Source: an uncultured Eubacteriales bacterium
GTDB taxonomy: Bacteria > Bacillota > Clostridia > Lachnospirales > Lachnospiraceae
Reading direction: 5' to 3'
DNA: 50,524 nt
NCBI GenBank assembly: GCA_900314525.1
Contig: OMVN01000017.1
Location: forward strand, 1-50,524
Shown here: in pieces, positions 41,101 through 49,328 of the stretch
Position numbering within the stretch: position 1 is the first letter of the stretch
How the letters are laid out: every line of letters starts with the position of its first letter
The notes under the pieces: generated by a model
The model's database searches: none
The model's input: only the letters and a program-made list of their open reading frames with translations
Told to the model about the DNA's origin: nothing
Made by a program: the position numbers and the translations under genes

Positions 41101-41801
41101 TCTTTTGTAATTACATTAGCTTTATCTGGGAATCCAGCTGCATTTTTAATCTTATTTATAGATGCTCCGAACTTATCAGAATCTTCACTATAACGACCAT
41201 TAAATGAAATTCCAAGATTCCCTGGCTCAATTCCATATGAACCTTTATTTACAAACTGATCATAATAGTAAAGTAAATTATCATTGTAATCATTTGAGTT
41301 GATGTAAATTAAATCTGCCTTGTCGATATCTCCTACTCTAACGTTACTTGCCTGAACAACATTTACTTTGATCTCACCAACACCCATCTGCTTGCCTAAT
41401 ACATTATCATTAAATGTATTATTCAATACATTTCCATCTACCTTATATGAAAATGTACCGTCACCATTCTGTGTCTTTGTAACTTTGTAACCTGTTGCCT
41501 GTCTGAAATCATCTACATCAAGATCCATAGTTCCCTTGTAGCTTTCAATCTGACTCTTTTTAATTGGTTCCTGGCCTTCTATTGTATAACCTAAGACCTG
41601 CTGTCCATTTTGTGCAACTATCTCTAAAATGTTAATATTATTTTTAAGAGATATATTGCCATTATCGTCTTTTACGAAAACACCGGCATTAGTTCTGTTT
41701 ACATACTTTATAACAAACACTGAAGTTATGAAAAGTACTAAAGCAAGCATAATGCAGATATTTCTTTTTTTATTCTTGACGATAAACTCTTTAATTGCCA
41801 T
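35199..41801 (-). CDS. giant DUF5057-like cell-surface protein linked to type IV pili
   Basis: 2200 residues. One N-terminal membrane helix (about 14-31, NICIMLALVLFITSVFVIKY) is followed by the motif NINILEIVAQNGQQVLGYTI, typical of DUF5057 proteins of Lachnospiraceae. The rest is exported and poor in Cys. It includes a helical Glu/Lys-rich part (about 200-680) and beta-rich Ig-like segments (about 700-1250). Several Rossmann- or GATase-like stretches (MYDLIYFGIDSGY, RDVYVLWIYPESG, IDMIVVGFSDSHTEMD, DSGHSLLYSHD) look like a repeated modified fold, followed by TGAGHASGATESEIKLFINT near 2000. No sorting motif or second membrane helix is seen at the C-terminus, so the N-terminal helix is the anchor, or a non-classical pilin-like segment. 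It lies 33 bases after the last minor pilin and ends the operon. Function unknown; a pilus-tip or adhesion role is inferred. Confidence 0.75.
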   Translation of the reverse strand: MAIKEFIVKNKKRNICIMLALVLFITSVFVIKYVNRTNAGVFVKDDNGNISLKNNINILEIVAQNGQQVLGYTIEGQEPIKKSQIESYKGTMDLDVDDFRQATGYKVTKTQNGDGTFSYKVDGNVLNNTFNDNVLGKQMGVGEIKVNVVQASNVRVGDIDKADLIYINSNDYNDNLLYYYDQFVNKGSYGIEPGNLGISFNGRYSEDSDKFGASINKIKNAAGFPDKANVITKDDFGIIYENYKNATDGIDLNNYKEYNFDAYVEKLKTLPETTFSGDDRNIISRLNTELGTVNEEQKSYAEAFLKDKNNLTDENLEKTINYFFALGDDQLLEFNIEGDNGYISDLKDIFSVPSMHQVITERNIENSNIAATTLSDYKVKIDEEKAKEQETQNPEEETEAPKKSNYGLTPDDYKIIYDSIEKLNVGKTYGFLSDEYIKGYTDENNPDNNISGFVDIDYTGAIDNANITTLIENINNKMREEYMKEIANLPGSGEDTIDEFSGNLADILEFVGINSYNKYYRDKYVSELKKLEAKAFLKEDGTPDEEKINTFFDSINADSISEITSYKGDMSFKPAMELYDRAINGKVALMYNSDLLSDGGIGKYNEDLQALAAEQYRNLDLDEYQVDNTNNVYKVLLLLRQIQPEYYNQTLKDKIDDLGAYWPEGIGNGGSYLSWNKETFGTDYTNYAKYHEPDVVGQTYDVNGIAGGNTSYVYKRIYTYSGNQFFGGKIFAEGKDEVHYVINPGIYRDAFSSNILTDKNLLQDDNYVLINLKTLKSGYNKYNYDGSRNYPNYFRNNNINLYAYTWKDANRNSLITGEPEFYDDNLAYYYRVRIPKGYNNILVKPNGGGDWTDKSNDFELGNNYAGRMYDLISYSQGYDLEDSNNDKKSNFSSYALGGITNSINNGSVDFAGEMDAKIWMNGSDLSKINANIKLTITDASGKQTQVYAPNNGGLLYNNQGQKQFAFNDEMKIGDENSLTIGDDTIDYVDASGNKIKFTAGSTLTITFQYEMKEFGTVTRNYSYKKAADSYTITVNNFDNGKVLEYCGYADITFNYDKLNRVMYNFNNEGFKDVKSGDTINVGQNISDGATANLVVRYYTTQNDYKEIVCGYKQSKPVLENNYLSKFTFNNDKGIPYDNTLTSDQNSEIVNATKGGIIRYILNVTLTNAIYPINVLEIEPAAAVNKYASFDGAKQLAKMLNVDAEADGMNNENYKNYINVKYMSVKEFNTRNEDLESMYDLIYFGIDSGYQVVNYYNTNEGQIHRTKYLDSSMNGLVYTGIGDQYTVLQHLKGDAPSDYVLVNGRMSNNDDGYGKASGFPSTPLKNYQYWMTYFSTGLTTNADPAWNLKDLSSTGVNKFYVLDINHYGTSRLSGNDITVKRMNSLLNYVKAGYPIMMADELINSDNYIDFNNNANDAARWRYLDRYSKLYNFILQAKALGRDASGNYTDSSVFYDNKTYASIINEKYAKEGTNPDYLSSAEKFDGGLSFAYRRVAKVGFTFESGPQEYHNNRNGNKVAYNSVGTIIKPTEADYKNFNVVLDINNIGGVDQTQLDGKYTYQMIIDKSGVGKFEEGSTATIDCNYEYVTNDAGKVEKIKLSNKWPGSMSGFIPWKIEVTSKENPGMKFSYIGYSAFEDKSTPVRDVYVLWIYPESGNNLRFDQEINKYRTQINQGGYNIHLISVTYKIFNQTWAGETSYIDDVNKQYDANTSLLKVGTFYNRRVADHSTNLDGDVVKKAIEKNQSIDMIVVGFSDSHTEMDISNIAAQKNIQYFLDSGHSLLYSHDNSSYWYSMNWYRDVRGNVVSGSNWYWGRNSTSFFRRMLGMDQYGISYGGSKLGTATSEIQKQNIATEEQIYANAKSYLRPDLVKPENLRGITETTVFKSNSGDKLYSNDLYGTNTNNRIDWSRTNKVSKINKGQITEYPFILDDTINVSTTHAQYSTLSMEDPDLTVWYYLDDDSRNNTKATNSESGNNAQQYKFTKGDGANNYYIYSKGNITYTGAGHASGATESEIKLFINTVIASLKSGNYDPVVNIQNSYEAKDSKTGNTYKYVDFFTDKNAVQVIYNPSDYDLKDGELAFTDAKVFVDIDGDEGYTEGKDILLNDPNNSYLTDESGAVKNVIGSQLINRQDTDFYLTLDNINKINTVISQRGGSGDIYNYNIVIEVSDKGYLKSKNPIPGKGYDLFRLNKKEPIKYDYFNLN

Positions 41802-41834
41802 ATTGCTTTCCTCCTCTTTATATTACCTTGCCTA

Positions 41835-42443
41835 TTAGCTTCTTATCTCATAAATAACTTCTGTTTTGTCTGCTTTGTCTTTTAATTTAATACCAACCTT
41901 TACCCTAACAAGGTTTGATCTCCTATCAGTTGCAATAATTTCAGATTCATATTCTGAAGTTATTGGTTCCCCTGATCCATCCGAACTTGCCCATGTTACA
42001 TCAAAAGAATCAACATATTTTGATACAACATGATCTGATTTATCACTATTAGGTGTATACACATCTAGATTTGATAAACTCGTAATTGAGCTAGTTCTAC
42101 TTTCATAAACATATAATACCTTATCTGCTTTAGAATAATAAAATACCTTCTTGTTCTGCCCAGTAGTTGTTTTATCCCCTAGGTATAATATCTGATCTCC
42201 GCTTGATAATTTTCTTATTATTGCAGTATCATTATCTCCAGATTTAATTGCTTCTCCAAGCATATTGTTAACAAAGGACATTTCATGCTGAACATTAGTT
42301 GTCTTATTAGCATTATTATAATTTTTTGTACCAATCATTACAAAAACAAATGCTGCACCCATTATAACTACTGAGATTGCTATTGAGATAATTAATTCAA
42401 TTAAAGAAAAACCTTTATTGTCTAATTTCAATTTCTCTTCCAT
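41835..42443 (-). CDS. type IV minor pilin, PilW/GspJ-like
   Basis: About 202 residues. A class III leader ends at NKG, followed by FSLIELIISIAISVVIMG with Phe+1 and Glu+5, the prepilin peptidase site and N-terminal assembly helix. The globular part is beta-rich (QILYLGDKTTT, DHVVSKYVDSFDVTW), as in GspJ/PilW pseudopilins. The preferred start is the ATG at 42443, 8-9 bases after GAAAGGAAA; a GTG at 42458 is inside that ribosome-site region. Operon neighbours on both sides are pilin-like. It probably sits at the pilus tip in a minor-pilin complex; this is by analogy. Confidence 0.86.
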   Translation of the reverse strand: MEEKLKLDNKGFSLIELIISIAISVVIMGAAFVFVMIGTKNYNNANKTTNVQHEMSFVNNMLGEAIKSGDNDTAIIRKLSSGDQILYLGDKTTTGQNKKVFYYSKADKVLYVYESRTSSITSLSNLDVYTPNSDKSDHVVSKYVDSFDVTWASSDGSGEPITSEYESEIIATDRRSNLVRVKVGIKLKDKADKTEVIYEIRS

Positions 42444-42470
42444 ACTGTTTCCTTTCACCCACCCTTGCTA

Positions 42471-42995
42471 TCAGTCTTTTTCAATATAATGCTTGCCTGT
42501 AAGTTTCACAAGTTTAATTTTCTTTGATAATCCTGATGTGCTTAAATAAATATATCCATCACTCACCGAACCAATTGAAGAACCAGATGAAGTACAGATA
42601 TCCATCTTATTAAAGCTTCCGTCTACTCTGTTAAATGATATATGTATCTCATTACCATCTTCTACGGTATACTTTGTTGAAGACACTGTGCCATACAGAC
42701 TTGAACTATATTTAGCTGAACCAAGCGTAGTTGTTTCACTTTTGGTTCCATTGCTAACTTCTGCTACGAAGTTATCTCCTGACTTTTTAATTACTAATTC
42801 ATATGCACCGTCCTTAGATAACGTATCCGATCTAAGGGAGCCAATCACGTCATTTGTATTTTCAGCGAAGGACTGCATTCTGTGGGATTTTATCCATGAA
42901 TATATCGACACAGAAGCTCCTACTACAACTGCCATGATTGCAATAGTAATCACTAATTCAATTAAAGAAAAACCTTTGTTGTTATGCTCTTTCAC
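42471..42995 (-). CDS. type IV minor pilin, GspH/FimT-like
   Basis: A 174-residue prepilin with leader MKEHNNKG, cleavage before FSLIELVITIAIMAVVVGA (Phe+1, Glu+5) and a small beta-rich head, resembling GspH/FimT-type minor pilins. The start codon is GTG at 42995, preceded by AAGGAGAGGG. It is 27 bases upstream of the PilW/GspJ-like gene start, and the order H, then J, fits a minor-pilin cassette. Confidence 0.86.
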   Translation of the reverse strand: MKEHNNKGFSLIELVITIAIMAVVVGASVSIYSWIKSHRMQSFAENTNDVIGSLRSDTLSKDGAYELVIKKSGDNFVAEVSNGTKSETTTLGSAKYSSSLYGTVSSTKYTVEDGNEIHISFNRVDGSFNKMDICTSSGSSIGSVSDGYIYLSTSGLSKKIKLVKLTGKHYIEKD

Positions 42996-43034
42996 AATAA
43001 AATCCCTCTCCTTTTGCTGTGTTTTCTAATTATA

Positions 43035-45749
43035 TTATTCTCTTCTCCAATTTTCTTTTGAAACTATGTCTGTGTATGCAACACTTCCTGAATCAACTAC
43101 ATCACCTGTGTCTGCAGTATTAACTATGACTATCTTATCAGATAAGAGATTTCTTAAATCTTTTACGTTTTTAAACATAAACTCTGTAAGTTCTGGGTTT
43201 GCACTTATTGTCACATTACCATTAATTTCCATAGAATCATTATTAAGTATTAATCCTGAGAAATTTTTGTTAACCAGGTAAGACTTTTCTCCTACCACAA
43301 CTCCTGCATCAAGTTCAAGTGGAGATCTCGAAATACCCTGCTCGTTGGAGATTGTAACACCAATCTTTAATCCTCCTGCATTTGATAAGTCGGATTTTAA
43401 AACTCCCGAATTAATAAGTATTGTCTTCAATTCCTGATTAAGTTTTTTTGCTTCCTCTGAACTAACATCGTAAATAGTATTATTTGCATCAGTTCCAAGA
43501 TTCTGGATATCAAACTGTATTGTCTTCCTTCCGCTTCCTGTTGCATCTAATAATTTTTCTCGGTCAATATAATAATCATAAGGTGAAGTACCTGTTGATT
43601 CTGGAGGATCTTCTCTATATGTAGAGTAATTTGTTCCTGACTGAAGTAAAACGTTTTTCTCACTTAAATCTTTTAGAGTACTCTGTAAATTACTTGTTCT
43701 ATTGTTAATTATATTAACAAAATTATTAAGATTACCATTAAGACCTGAGAGATTAGCACTATTTCCAGATACTGGATTTGAAATATATACACTCTCACCA
43801 CTTCTCTGAACTGTCATTACATTACCAAGAAGATAATATCCTAAACCTCTGTAAGGAAGAATAAATCCTCTAACATTTAATCCCGCTGAACCAAGCTGAG
43901 TTGTCATATCCGTAATCTTCTGTTTATCTGTTGCATCAGCGTTTGCAGCAAACATGCTCTTTACATAATTTGTCTGCGCAACTGGATTTGAATTTTTAAC
44001 ATAGAAGTAAATTTTCTGATCACCAAGTGGAGAATTTTTGGCAACTACATTGTTACTATCAAGGCCTAATGCCTCATATGTAACATCATTAATTGATGAA
44101 ACTCCTAAATTTTTAACAAGTTCTGTCTGAGAAATAGGATTTGTAAGTACATATTTATTACCTGCAAGTTCACCAACTTTATTACTGCTTGCAAGGTAAA
44201 TATTCTGGTTACCCTTAAATGAAGCAGACTCACCTGTCATATAAGAAGTGTTTGTATTTGTTCCGTCAAGATCGATATATGCTCTGCCAAGTAATACAAG
44301 ATTCTTGAGTGCAGATGTTGTACTTCCTGCAACAGATACACCACCATTCATGTTTACTAAAGCATTCTTACCATTGACAATAATAGCACTACTCTTCTCG
44401 TGTTCTTTATTAGTATCAACAAGACCTGATGTAAATGCATTTACAGCTGCTGTGTCATCTTCCACTCCATCTCTATTATTATCTCTAAAACCATATCCAA
44501 TGTAGTTACCACTGATGTTAACTTCACTGTTATCTCCGTTTATTTCTAAGTCATCCTTTACAATACAGTTTCCACCTAAGAAATAGAACTTTGCATCAGA
44601 AGTATTCTGAAGTGTCTTAATATTATTTGCATAGAACTGTAATGAATTAGTTGTATCTGATTCATTAGTTCCTGACTCATTACTCATAACCGCATTTGAC
44701 TTATTATTAAGTACAAAATCATTCTTACAATAGAATACTTTTGAATTAACATTAAGTGTTGCATTATTTCCAATTGTAACTGAAGGATTCTTTGCTAATA
44801 CAGAAGCTTCATTCTTAACATAATACTGTACATTATTAACCGGAGTATGTTTCTCAACCGCTGTATAAATAGTACCATCAGCATACATATTTCCTTTAAT
44901 ATTTACAGTAGATCCATCTGCAATCATAATTGGAGAAATCTGTCTGTCATTTAGTCTTATTGCTTCTGGACTTAAATTGTAACCCTCACATACAAATGAA
45001 TATTTACCTAAATCAAGTAATGTTGTTGAAATTGGTGAATCATGGAAATCAAGATTCATATCAGGTACTTTAATTTCAAAGTCTGATGCAATACTTGCTG
45101 AGTATTTTCTCTTCTTTATTTCACACTTCACGCCAACGTTTTTAATAATAATTTTATCTACATTCTCGATTTTGTCCGAATGTGTTAAATCAACATAAGC
45201 ACCAGATGTAGGATCTAATTTCTGATAAGAAATAGATATATTTCCACCTGATGGGTAAATTGTATATTTATATTTTGTTGATTTATTAAGTTCAGATACA
45301 TAACCCCTTAACTTGCCAAGAATTTCATCCTTAATTGTTGTATAGCTTGCAGGATCACTTACTACATTTACAAGTGTTCCATCCTGAAATGCAGCTGTCA
45401 GTTCCTTTCTTACTTCCTTCTTGTACGTAACATTTGCTGAATCCTGAACTGTAGGTATAGCAAGTAATGATTTATTTTCAGAATATCTTTCAAGAGAGTA
45501 TGTATAAGAGTCATCTACTTTATCCATTACCTCTTTGCCAATACCCGCATATATAGCATCTATTGCTTTCTCTGCATTGTAGAATACTGTCTGAGAGTTC
45601 TTCTCGTTCAGTTTCATATTAAAGTTAGTCGCTGTTACTCCAAGAATTAGAGTACCAAGAATTGACAAAATAAATATGCCAATTAATACAACGCCTAAAG
45701 TGTTACCTTTATTGTCAGTTCTAAAAAACTTGCGAATCTTTACTAACAT
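43035..45749 (-). CDS. large PilX/GspK-like pilus component
   Basis: 904 residues. The N-terminus has a basic leader RTDNKG followed by NTLGVVLIGIFILSILGTLI, a prepilin-like helix whose +1 is Asn and which lacks Glu+5. Absence of that Glu is known for the tip pseudopilin GspK and PilX-like proteins. The region to about 240 is helical then beta. About 250-620 is Asn/Ser/Val-rich with repeated short strands (GNATLNVNSKVFYC, GDNSEVNISGNYIG, GKNALVNMNGGVSVAG), suggesting a beta-helix or bactofilin-like stack. It is much larger than ordinary PilX (~200 residues). AGGAGGTGA ribosome site. Position between the I/V-like and H-like pilins supports a minor-pilin role. Confidence 0.78.
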   Translation of the reverse strand: MLVKIRKFFRTDNKGNTLGVVLIGIFILSILGTLILGVTATNFNMKLNEKNSQTVFYNAEKAIDAIYAGIGKEVMDKVDDSYTYSLERYSENKSLLAIPTVQDSANVTYKKEVRKELTAAFQDGTLVNVVSDPASYTTIKDEILGKLRGYVSELNKSTKYKYTIYPSGGNISISYQKLDPTSGAYVDLTHSDKIENVDKIIIKNVGVKCEIKKRKYSASIASDFEIKVPDMNLDFHDSPISTTLLDLGKYSFVCEGYNLSPEAIRLNDRQISPIMIADGSTVNIKGNMYADGTIYTAVEKHTPVNNVQYYVKNEASVLAKNPSVTIGNNATLNVNSKVFYCKNDFVLNNKSNAVMSNESGTNESDTTNSLQFYANNIKTLQNTSDAKFYFLGGNCIVKDDLEINGDNSEVNISGNYIGYGFRDNNRDGVEDDTAAVNAFTSGLVDTNKEHEKSSAIIVNGKNALVNMNGGVSVAGSTTSALKNLVLLGRAYIDLDGTNTNTSYMTGESASFKGNQNIYLASSNKVGELAGNKYVLTNPISQTELVKNLGVSSINDVTYEALGLDSNNVVAKNSPLGDQKIYFYVKNSNPVAQTNYVKSMFAANADATDKQKITDMTTQLGSAGLNVRGFILPYRGLGYYLLGNVMTVQRSGESVYISNPVSGNSANLSGLNGNLNNFVNIINNRTSNLQSTLKDLSEKNVLLQSGTNYSTYREDPPESTGTSPYDYYIDREKLLDATGSGRKTIQFDIQNLGTDANNTIYDVSSEEAKKLNQELKTILINSGVLKSDLSNAGGLKIGVTISNEQGISRSPLELDAGVVVGEKSYLVNKNFSGLILNNDSMEINGNVTISANPELTEFMFKNVKDLRNLLSDKIVIVNTADTGDVVDSGSVAYTDIVSKENWRRE

Positions 45750-45764
45750 TTATTTTGTCACCTC

Positions 45765-46883
45765 CTATTTTCCTGACGATTTTGTTGAATTAAATGTAGA
45801 AACTTTACCACCATTGTACTTAACAGTAACGTCAATATTGTAAATTGTTTCTAATTTTATTAATTTTACTGTTTCATTAACTGTATCCTGTTTATCTGTT
45901 CTTGTATCCGAATTTACAATTGAAACTGTATTCTTGTACAAGTTCGAATAAATCACTGTGTGTTTTAATATCTGTGAATCATTATTGTTTGTAATCTGCT
46001 TGTAAAGAGTTGTTAAAGTTCTTGATGCTCCTCCGTTTTCTGTAAAGCTAACTTGGTCAGCCGAAAGTTTTGGAACAGAACCTGAATTATTCTTCTGACA
46101 GATTAAGTATACACTTGCCTTATCTTTTATCTTATCTAATTTCTTTGTGTCATCTGTCTGTGCAGCATTAAATTCATCATAATTTGTATCTGTAATATTT
46201 ACAGCAATATTGAATTTATCAGCTTCGCTCTTAGGATTGTAAATCATGTACACCGAAGGAACAGTGTCATAGTTCCAAGACATCTTTTTTAATCCTAGCA
46301 TAGCACCGGCATTATTTTTCGAAGAAACAGTAACATCAACTACGAACTTCTTTGCAGATGAATCATAACTTATTACTGCATTAATTTCTCTTGATGCAGC
46401 ACCAACCTGATCAAACTTTGTAAGATTATCTACAAGTACTGCACATTTTGATCTGTCTAATTTATCAATCTGTGGAATAGCATCATCACTGTTTACTGCT
46501 ATCTGTTCTGGATACATATCAATATCCACTGTGTACTTATCAGAAAAACCAGTTGTAAATGCGGTAGACCTAAGATCCTTTACAGAATATTTATCAGACC
46601 CTTTTGTATACTGTTTCTTACTAGCATTTATTGCTTTATTAGTAACATTCAGCTTATATTTTGTTTTCATATAATCTATTGATGAAGCCTTAAATTCCTC
46701 AATTACATGTTCACCAATCTCGTTGGCTTTCTCAATTTTTTTGGATTTTACATTTGTCTTAGATGCTGTAATAAAGCTGCTTAAAAAAGGAGCAACAACG
46801 AGTGCTAAAATAACAACAGTTATTATTAACTCAACTAATGTAAAACCCTTATTATTGTCTTTAATTTTCCCATTAAACTGCAT
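45765..46883 (-). CDS. type IV minor pilin, PilV/GspI-like, enlarged
   Basis: 372 residues. Leader ends in NNKG, followed by FTLVELIITVVILALVVAPF with Phe+1 and Glu+5. The head (~340 residues) is larger than usual and contains a long beta-rich part with VNETVKLIKLETIYNIDVTV at the end. It resembles PilV/GspI by position and start. The chosen ATG overlaps an upstream out-of-frame ATG that reads only four codons to a stop; AAAGGAG lies about 9 bases before the chosen ATG. It is the first gene of the minor-pilin block, after a U-less hairpin. Confidence 0.83.
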   Translation of the reverse strand: MQFNGKIKDNNKGFTLVELIITVVILALVVAPFLSSFITASKTNVKSKKIEKANEIGEHVIEEFKASSIDYMKTKYKLNVTNKAINASKKQYTKGSDKYSVKDLRSTAFTTGFSDKYTVDIDMYPEQIAVNSDDAIPQIDKLDRSKCAVLVDNLTKFDQVGAASREINAVISYDSSAKKFVVDVTVSSKNNAGAMLGLKKMSWNYDTVPSVYMIYNPKSEADKFNIAVNITDTNYDEFNAAQTDDTKKLDKIKDKASVYLICQKNNSGSVPKLSADQVSFTENGGASRTLTTLYKQITNNNDSQILKHTVIYSNLYKNTVSIVNSDTRTDKQDTVNETVKLIKLETIYNIDVTVKYNGGKVSTFNSTKSSGK

Positions 46884-46940
46884 TCATCTTGTCTCCTTTC
46901 ATTAAGAACAATGACATGCTATTATTTCTACATTCCATTA

Positions 46941-46963
46941 CTGCCGGTATATAATACCGGCAG
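46941..46963 (-). other. perfect intercistronic hairpin in the pilus operon
   Basis: A 10-bp perfect stem CTGCCGGTAT/ATACCGGCAG with a 3-base loop lies between the PilO-like gene and the minor-pilin block. No T-run follows on the minus strand. It may stabilise an mRNA end or set the ratio between core and minor pilins. Confidence 0.55.
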
Positions 46964-46976
46964 ATAAATCCATTTC

Positions 46977-47687
46977 TTACTGTTCCTGAATGGCTACGTT
47001 ATAGAAAATATTTGTTGTTGAATTCTGATATGCAGGTACATTAACAGGACTCTGTTCTCTGTCCTCACCTGTAATTGCATATTCATTTACATTTGCTGTT
47101 GTTGTAACTATCTGATTTGTGGCATCATATGCAAAGTTTACTGTTGTAAGTACTTTCTTCTTACTGTAATTATTTACAATCTGGCTTAAAAACTGTTTTG
47201 CCTGATCATATGTACCTACTGTAGTAACAGTATATGTCATCATTTTTCCAGCATAACTTGGATCAAGACCTGCAGTACCACCATTTGGATTTGAGGAAGC
47301 AATTCCTCCAAATGTATAAACTACATCTGGTTCACCTAATGAAAGTGATGGTATCTGTACCTTTAATGACTGTGTTGCATTATATGAATCCATAATCTCA
47401 CTCTGATATGTAACATCTCCATCATAACGAGAGATTAATTTGTTATACTCATCCTCAGCCTCTTTAGTATCCTTCTTGGCTTTCTTTTCACCTGCTTTAA
47501 GATCCTCTAAATCATCTTTTCTTGATTCCAAATCGCTTATTTCATTGTTAATATCCTCAATCTTTGTATCATATTTCTTCCAAATCATAAAATATGCTGC
47601 TGCAACTAATACAATACCAAGTATTACTAATACATAGCCTGTATTTTTCAGATTGTCGGCTGACTGTTTCTTGTTTTCTTCGTTCAT
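46977..47687 (-). CDS. PilO-like type IV pilus assembly protein
   Basis: About 236 residues. An N-terminal membrane helix (about 18-36, GYVLVILGIVLVAAAYFMIW) is followed by a coiled coil (about 37-85, DINNEISDLESRKDDLEDLK) and a ferredoxin-like C-terminal domain that includes YTVTTVGTYDQAKQFLSQIV, as in PilO and GspM-like proteins. PilO pairs with PilN in the inner-membrane alignment complex. The start is the ATG at 47687, 8 bases after AGGAGG and 1 base after the stop of the PilM-PilN gene; an upstream non-ATG extension to 47708 is ignored. Confidence 0.8.
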   Translation of the reverse strand: MNEENKKQSADNLKNTGYVLVILGIVLVAAAYFMIWKKYDTKIEDINNEISDLESRKDDLEDLKAGEKKAKKDTKEAEDEYNKLISRYDGDVTYQSEIMDSYNATQSLKVQIPSLSLGEPDVVYTFGGIASSNPNGGTAGLDPSYAGKMMTYTVTTVGTYDQAKQFLSQIVNNYSKKKVLTTVNFAYDATNQIVTTTANVNEYAITGEDREQSPVNVPAYQNSTTNIFYNVAIQEQ

Positions 47688-47688
47688 A

Positions 47689-49302
47689 TTACTTAGCCTC
47701 CTGTCCAATTAATGCTGCAGCTACATCTGCATTTTCACCAAGTGTATCTATAAATTCATCTGTTACGATATAGAATGATGCATCAAACTTAACAAAATTA
47801 GTTTCATAGTCTTTTGTATATCCTGTTGTTGTAACTCTAAATATATGATCATTTTTCTCTAAATCATTAATAAAGCCTGCAACTTCATATTCAGCCATAC
47901 AAATACCATTAATAGTTACTACACCTTCCGCTACACTCATTGTTGAAATTTTTGCATCTGCTGGTAATATTTCCTCAAGATAACTTATAAGGTCTGGTGT
48001 TGCCTGTGTATTATTTATAGTAGTAGTATTAAATGCCTTGATATCTGTAACTTTATCTTTAGCTGCGTACATCTTATCATACACTTTTTCTACTGGTTCA
48101 AGTTTCTCTATATCATTCTTTAAATCTGTTCTCTCACTCTTTTTCACACCATATCTTATCATTGGTATGATTGCTACTGCTGCTGCAACGACTGCAAGTC
48201 CAGCAAATCCTGCAACAAAAGGAAGAATATTGACTGCTGATGACTCTCCTTTTTTGCCTGTCTTATCCATTGACTTAGGTTGCAAATGGATAGGTTCAAG
48301 AGCGGCACCAATATTAGCCATGAACTGTTTTAATGTAGATGTAGATAACTTGATTCTGTTGTAAGACTCTACATTCTTAAGTTCTGTAAGTCGTTCTGTT
48401 GGAAGTGATGTCTCATTAGCAAATAACAAATCCATTCCAAGAACATCTGCTCCATCACCAATAATAACTATTTTCTGAATTGGAGCATTCATATTTCTGC
48501 CTGAGTAGTATTCAATTACTCGGTTAACATTACTAATTAAATATTTAAGAGAATTAGTTGTCTCATCCTTATCAAGACTGTCTTTTACAATCTGTGCAGA
48601 TGAAAGAAGTTCAAGTGCAACTCTAGTAGTTACGTTTCTGCTGTCCATAACTGCGTTTAAAAGAAGTGACTCGCCATAAGGAATTGTTCTCTGTAACTGT
48701 AATACATTATTAGTCATTACTGATGCAATTGTTGTATCCATTCCAAGCTGAATTACTAATGTAGGTTTCTGATCAATCTGAATTTTAATCAGCTGTAATG
48801 TAGAGTTTCCGGCATAATCAACAGCCTTAACCTTCATTCCCAGAACACCAGCCAAATCGTAATAGCTCTGAACCATCATCTCAGGTGCTGCAAACACAAG
48901 GATTCTTAATTTCTGATCTTCCTTTGTCTTGATTTCTTCAAGTACAGTGTATGAAAGCACATAATCATCAATATTAACTGGGAAATAATCTGAAGCATTG
49001 ATATTTACAAGCTCCTGAATCTTATCCTTTTTAACTAATGGAAGTGGAACTTCCTTTGTTGCAACCCTTGAAGAATTAAGTACAAAAGTAACCTCATTTG
49101 CGCTTATTTGTTCTTCTGCCATTGCGTTTCTAATTTTCTCTGCTACCTGGCTTACATTTCTTACAAAACCATCTTCTACTGAGTCAGGTGGTGTCTGTAC
49201 TGAGATTGCATGATGAACCATTACCTTGCCTTTAGCCTTCTGAAGCTCGACAATCTTGATAAATTCATTACCAACCTCAATAGTTAGTGTTCTAGATGCC
49301 AT
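47689..49302 (-). CDS. PilM-PilN fusion, type IV pilus assembly
   Basis: About 537 residues. Residues 1-335 are PilM-like, of the actin/FtsA fold: the start TLTIEVGNEFIKIVELQKAK, a phosphate-binding segment VIQLGMDTTIASV, PYGESLL near 215 and IVIIGDGADV near 280. A short linker leads to a membrane helix (about 362-385, PFVAGFAGLAVVAAAVAIIP), a coiled coil (NDIEKLEPVEKVYDK) and a periplasmic-type ferredoxin-like domain (TPDLISYLEEILPADAKIST) typical of PilN. In most bacteria PilM binds the short cytoplasmic tail of PilN; here they are one chain. The start is ATG 49302 with GGGAGG upstream. Transcribed after pilD and before the PilO-like gene. Confidence 0.85.
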   Translation of the reverse strand: MASRTLTIEVGNEFIKIVELQKAKGKVMVHHAISVQTPPDSVEDGFVRNVSQVAEKIRNAMAEEQISANEVTFVLNSSRVATKEVPLPLVKKDKIQELVNINASDYFPVNIDDYVLSYTVLEEIKTKEDQKLRILVFAAPEMMVQSYYDLAGVLGMKVKAVDYAGNSTLQLIKIQIDQKPTLVIQLGMDTTIASVMTNNVLQLQRTIPYGESLLLNAVMDSRNVTTRVALELLSSAQIVKDSLDKDETTNSLKYLISNVNRVIEYYSGRNMNAPIQKIVIIGDGADVLGMDLLFANETSLPTERLTELKNVESYNRIKLSTSTLKQFMANIGAALEPIHLQPKSMDKTGKKGESSAVNILPFVAGFAGLAVVAAAVAIIPMIRYGVKKSERTDLKNDIEKLEPVEKVYDKMYAAKDKVTDIKAFNTTTINNTQATPDLISYLEEILPADAKISTMSVAEGVVTINGICMAEYEVAGFINDLEKNDHIFRVTTTGYTKDYETNFVKFDASFYIVTDEFIDTLGENADVAAALIGQEAK

Positions 49303-49328
49303 TCTCTTAGCCTCCCTCAAAAAAGTTT

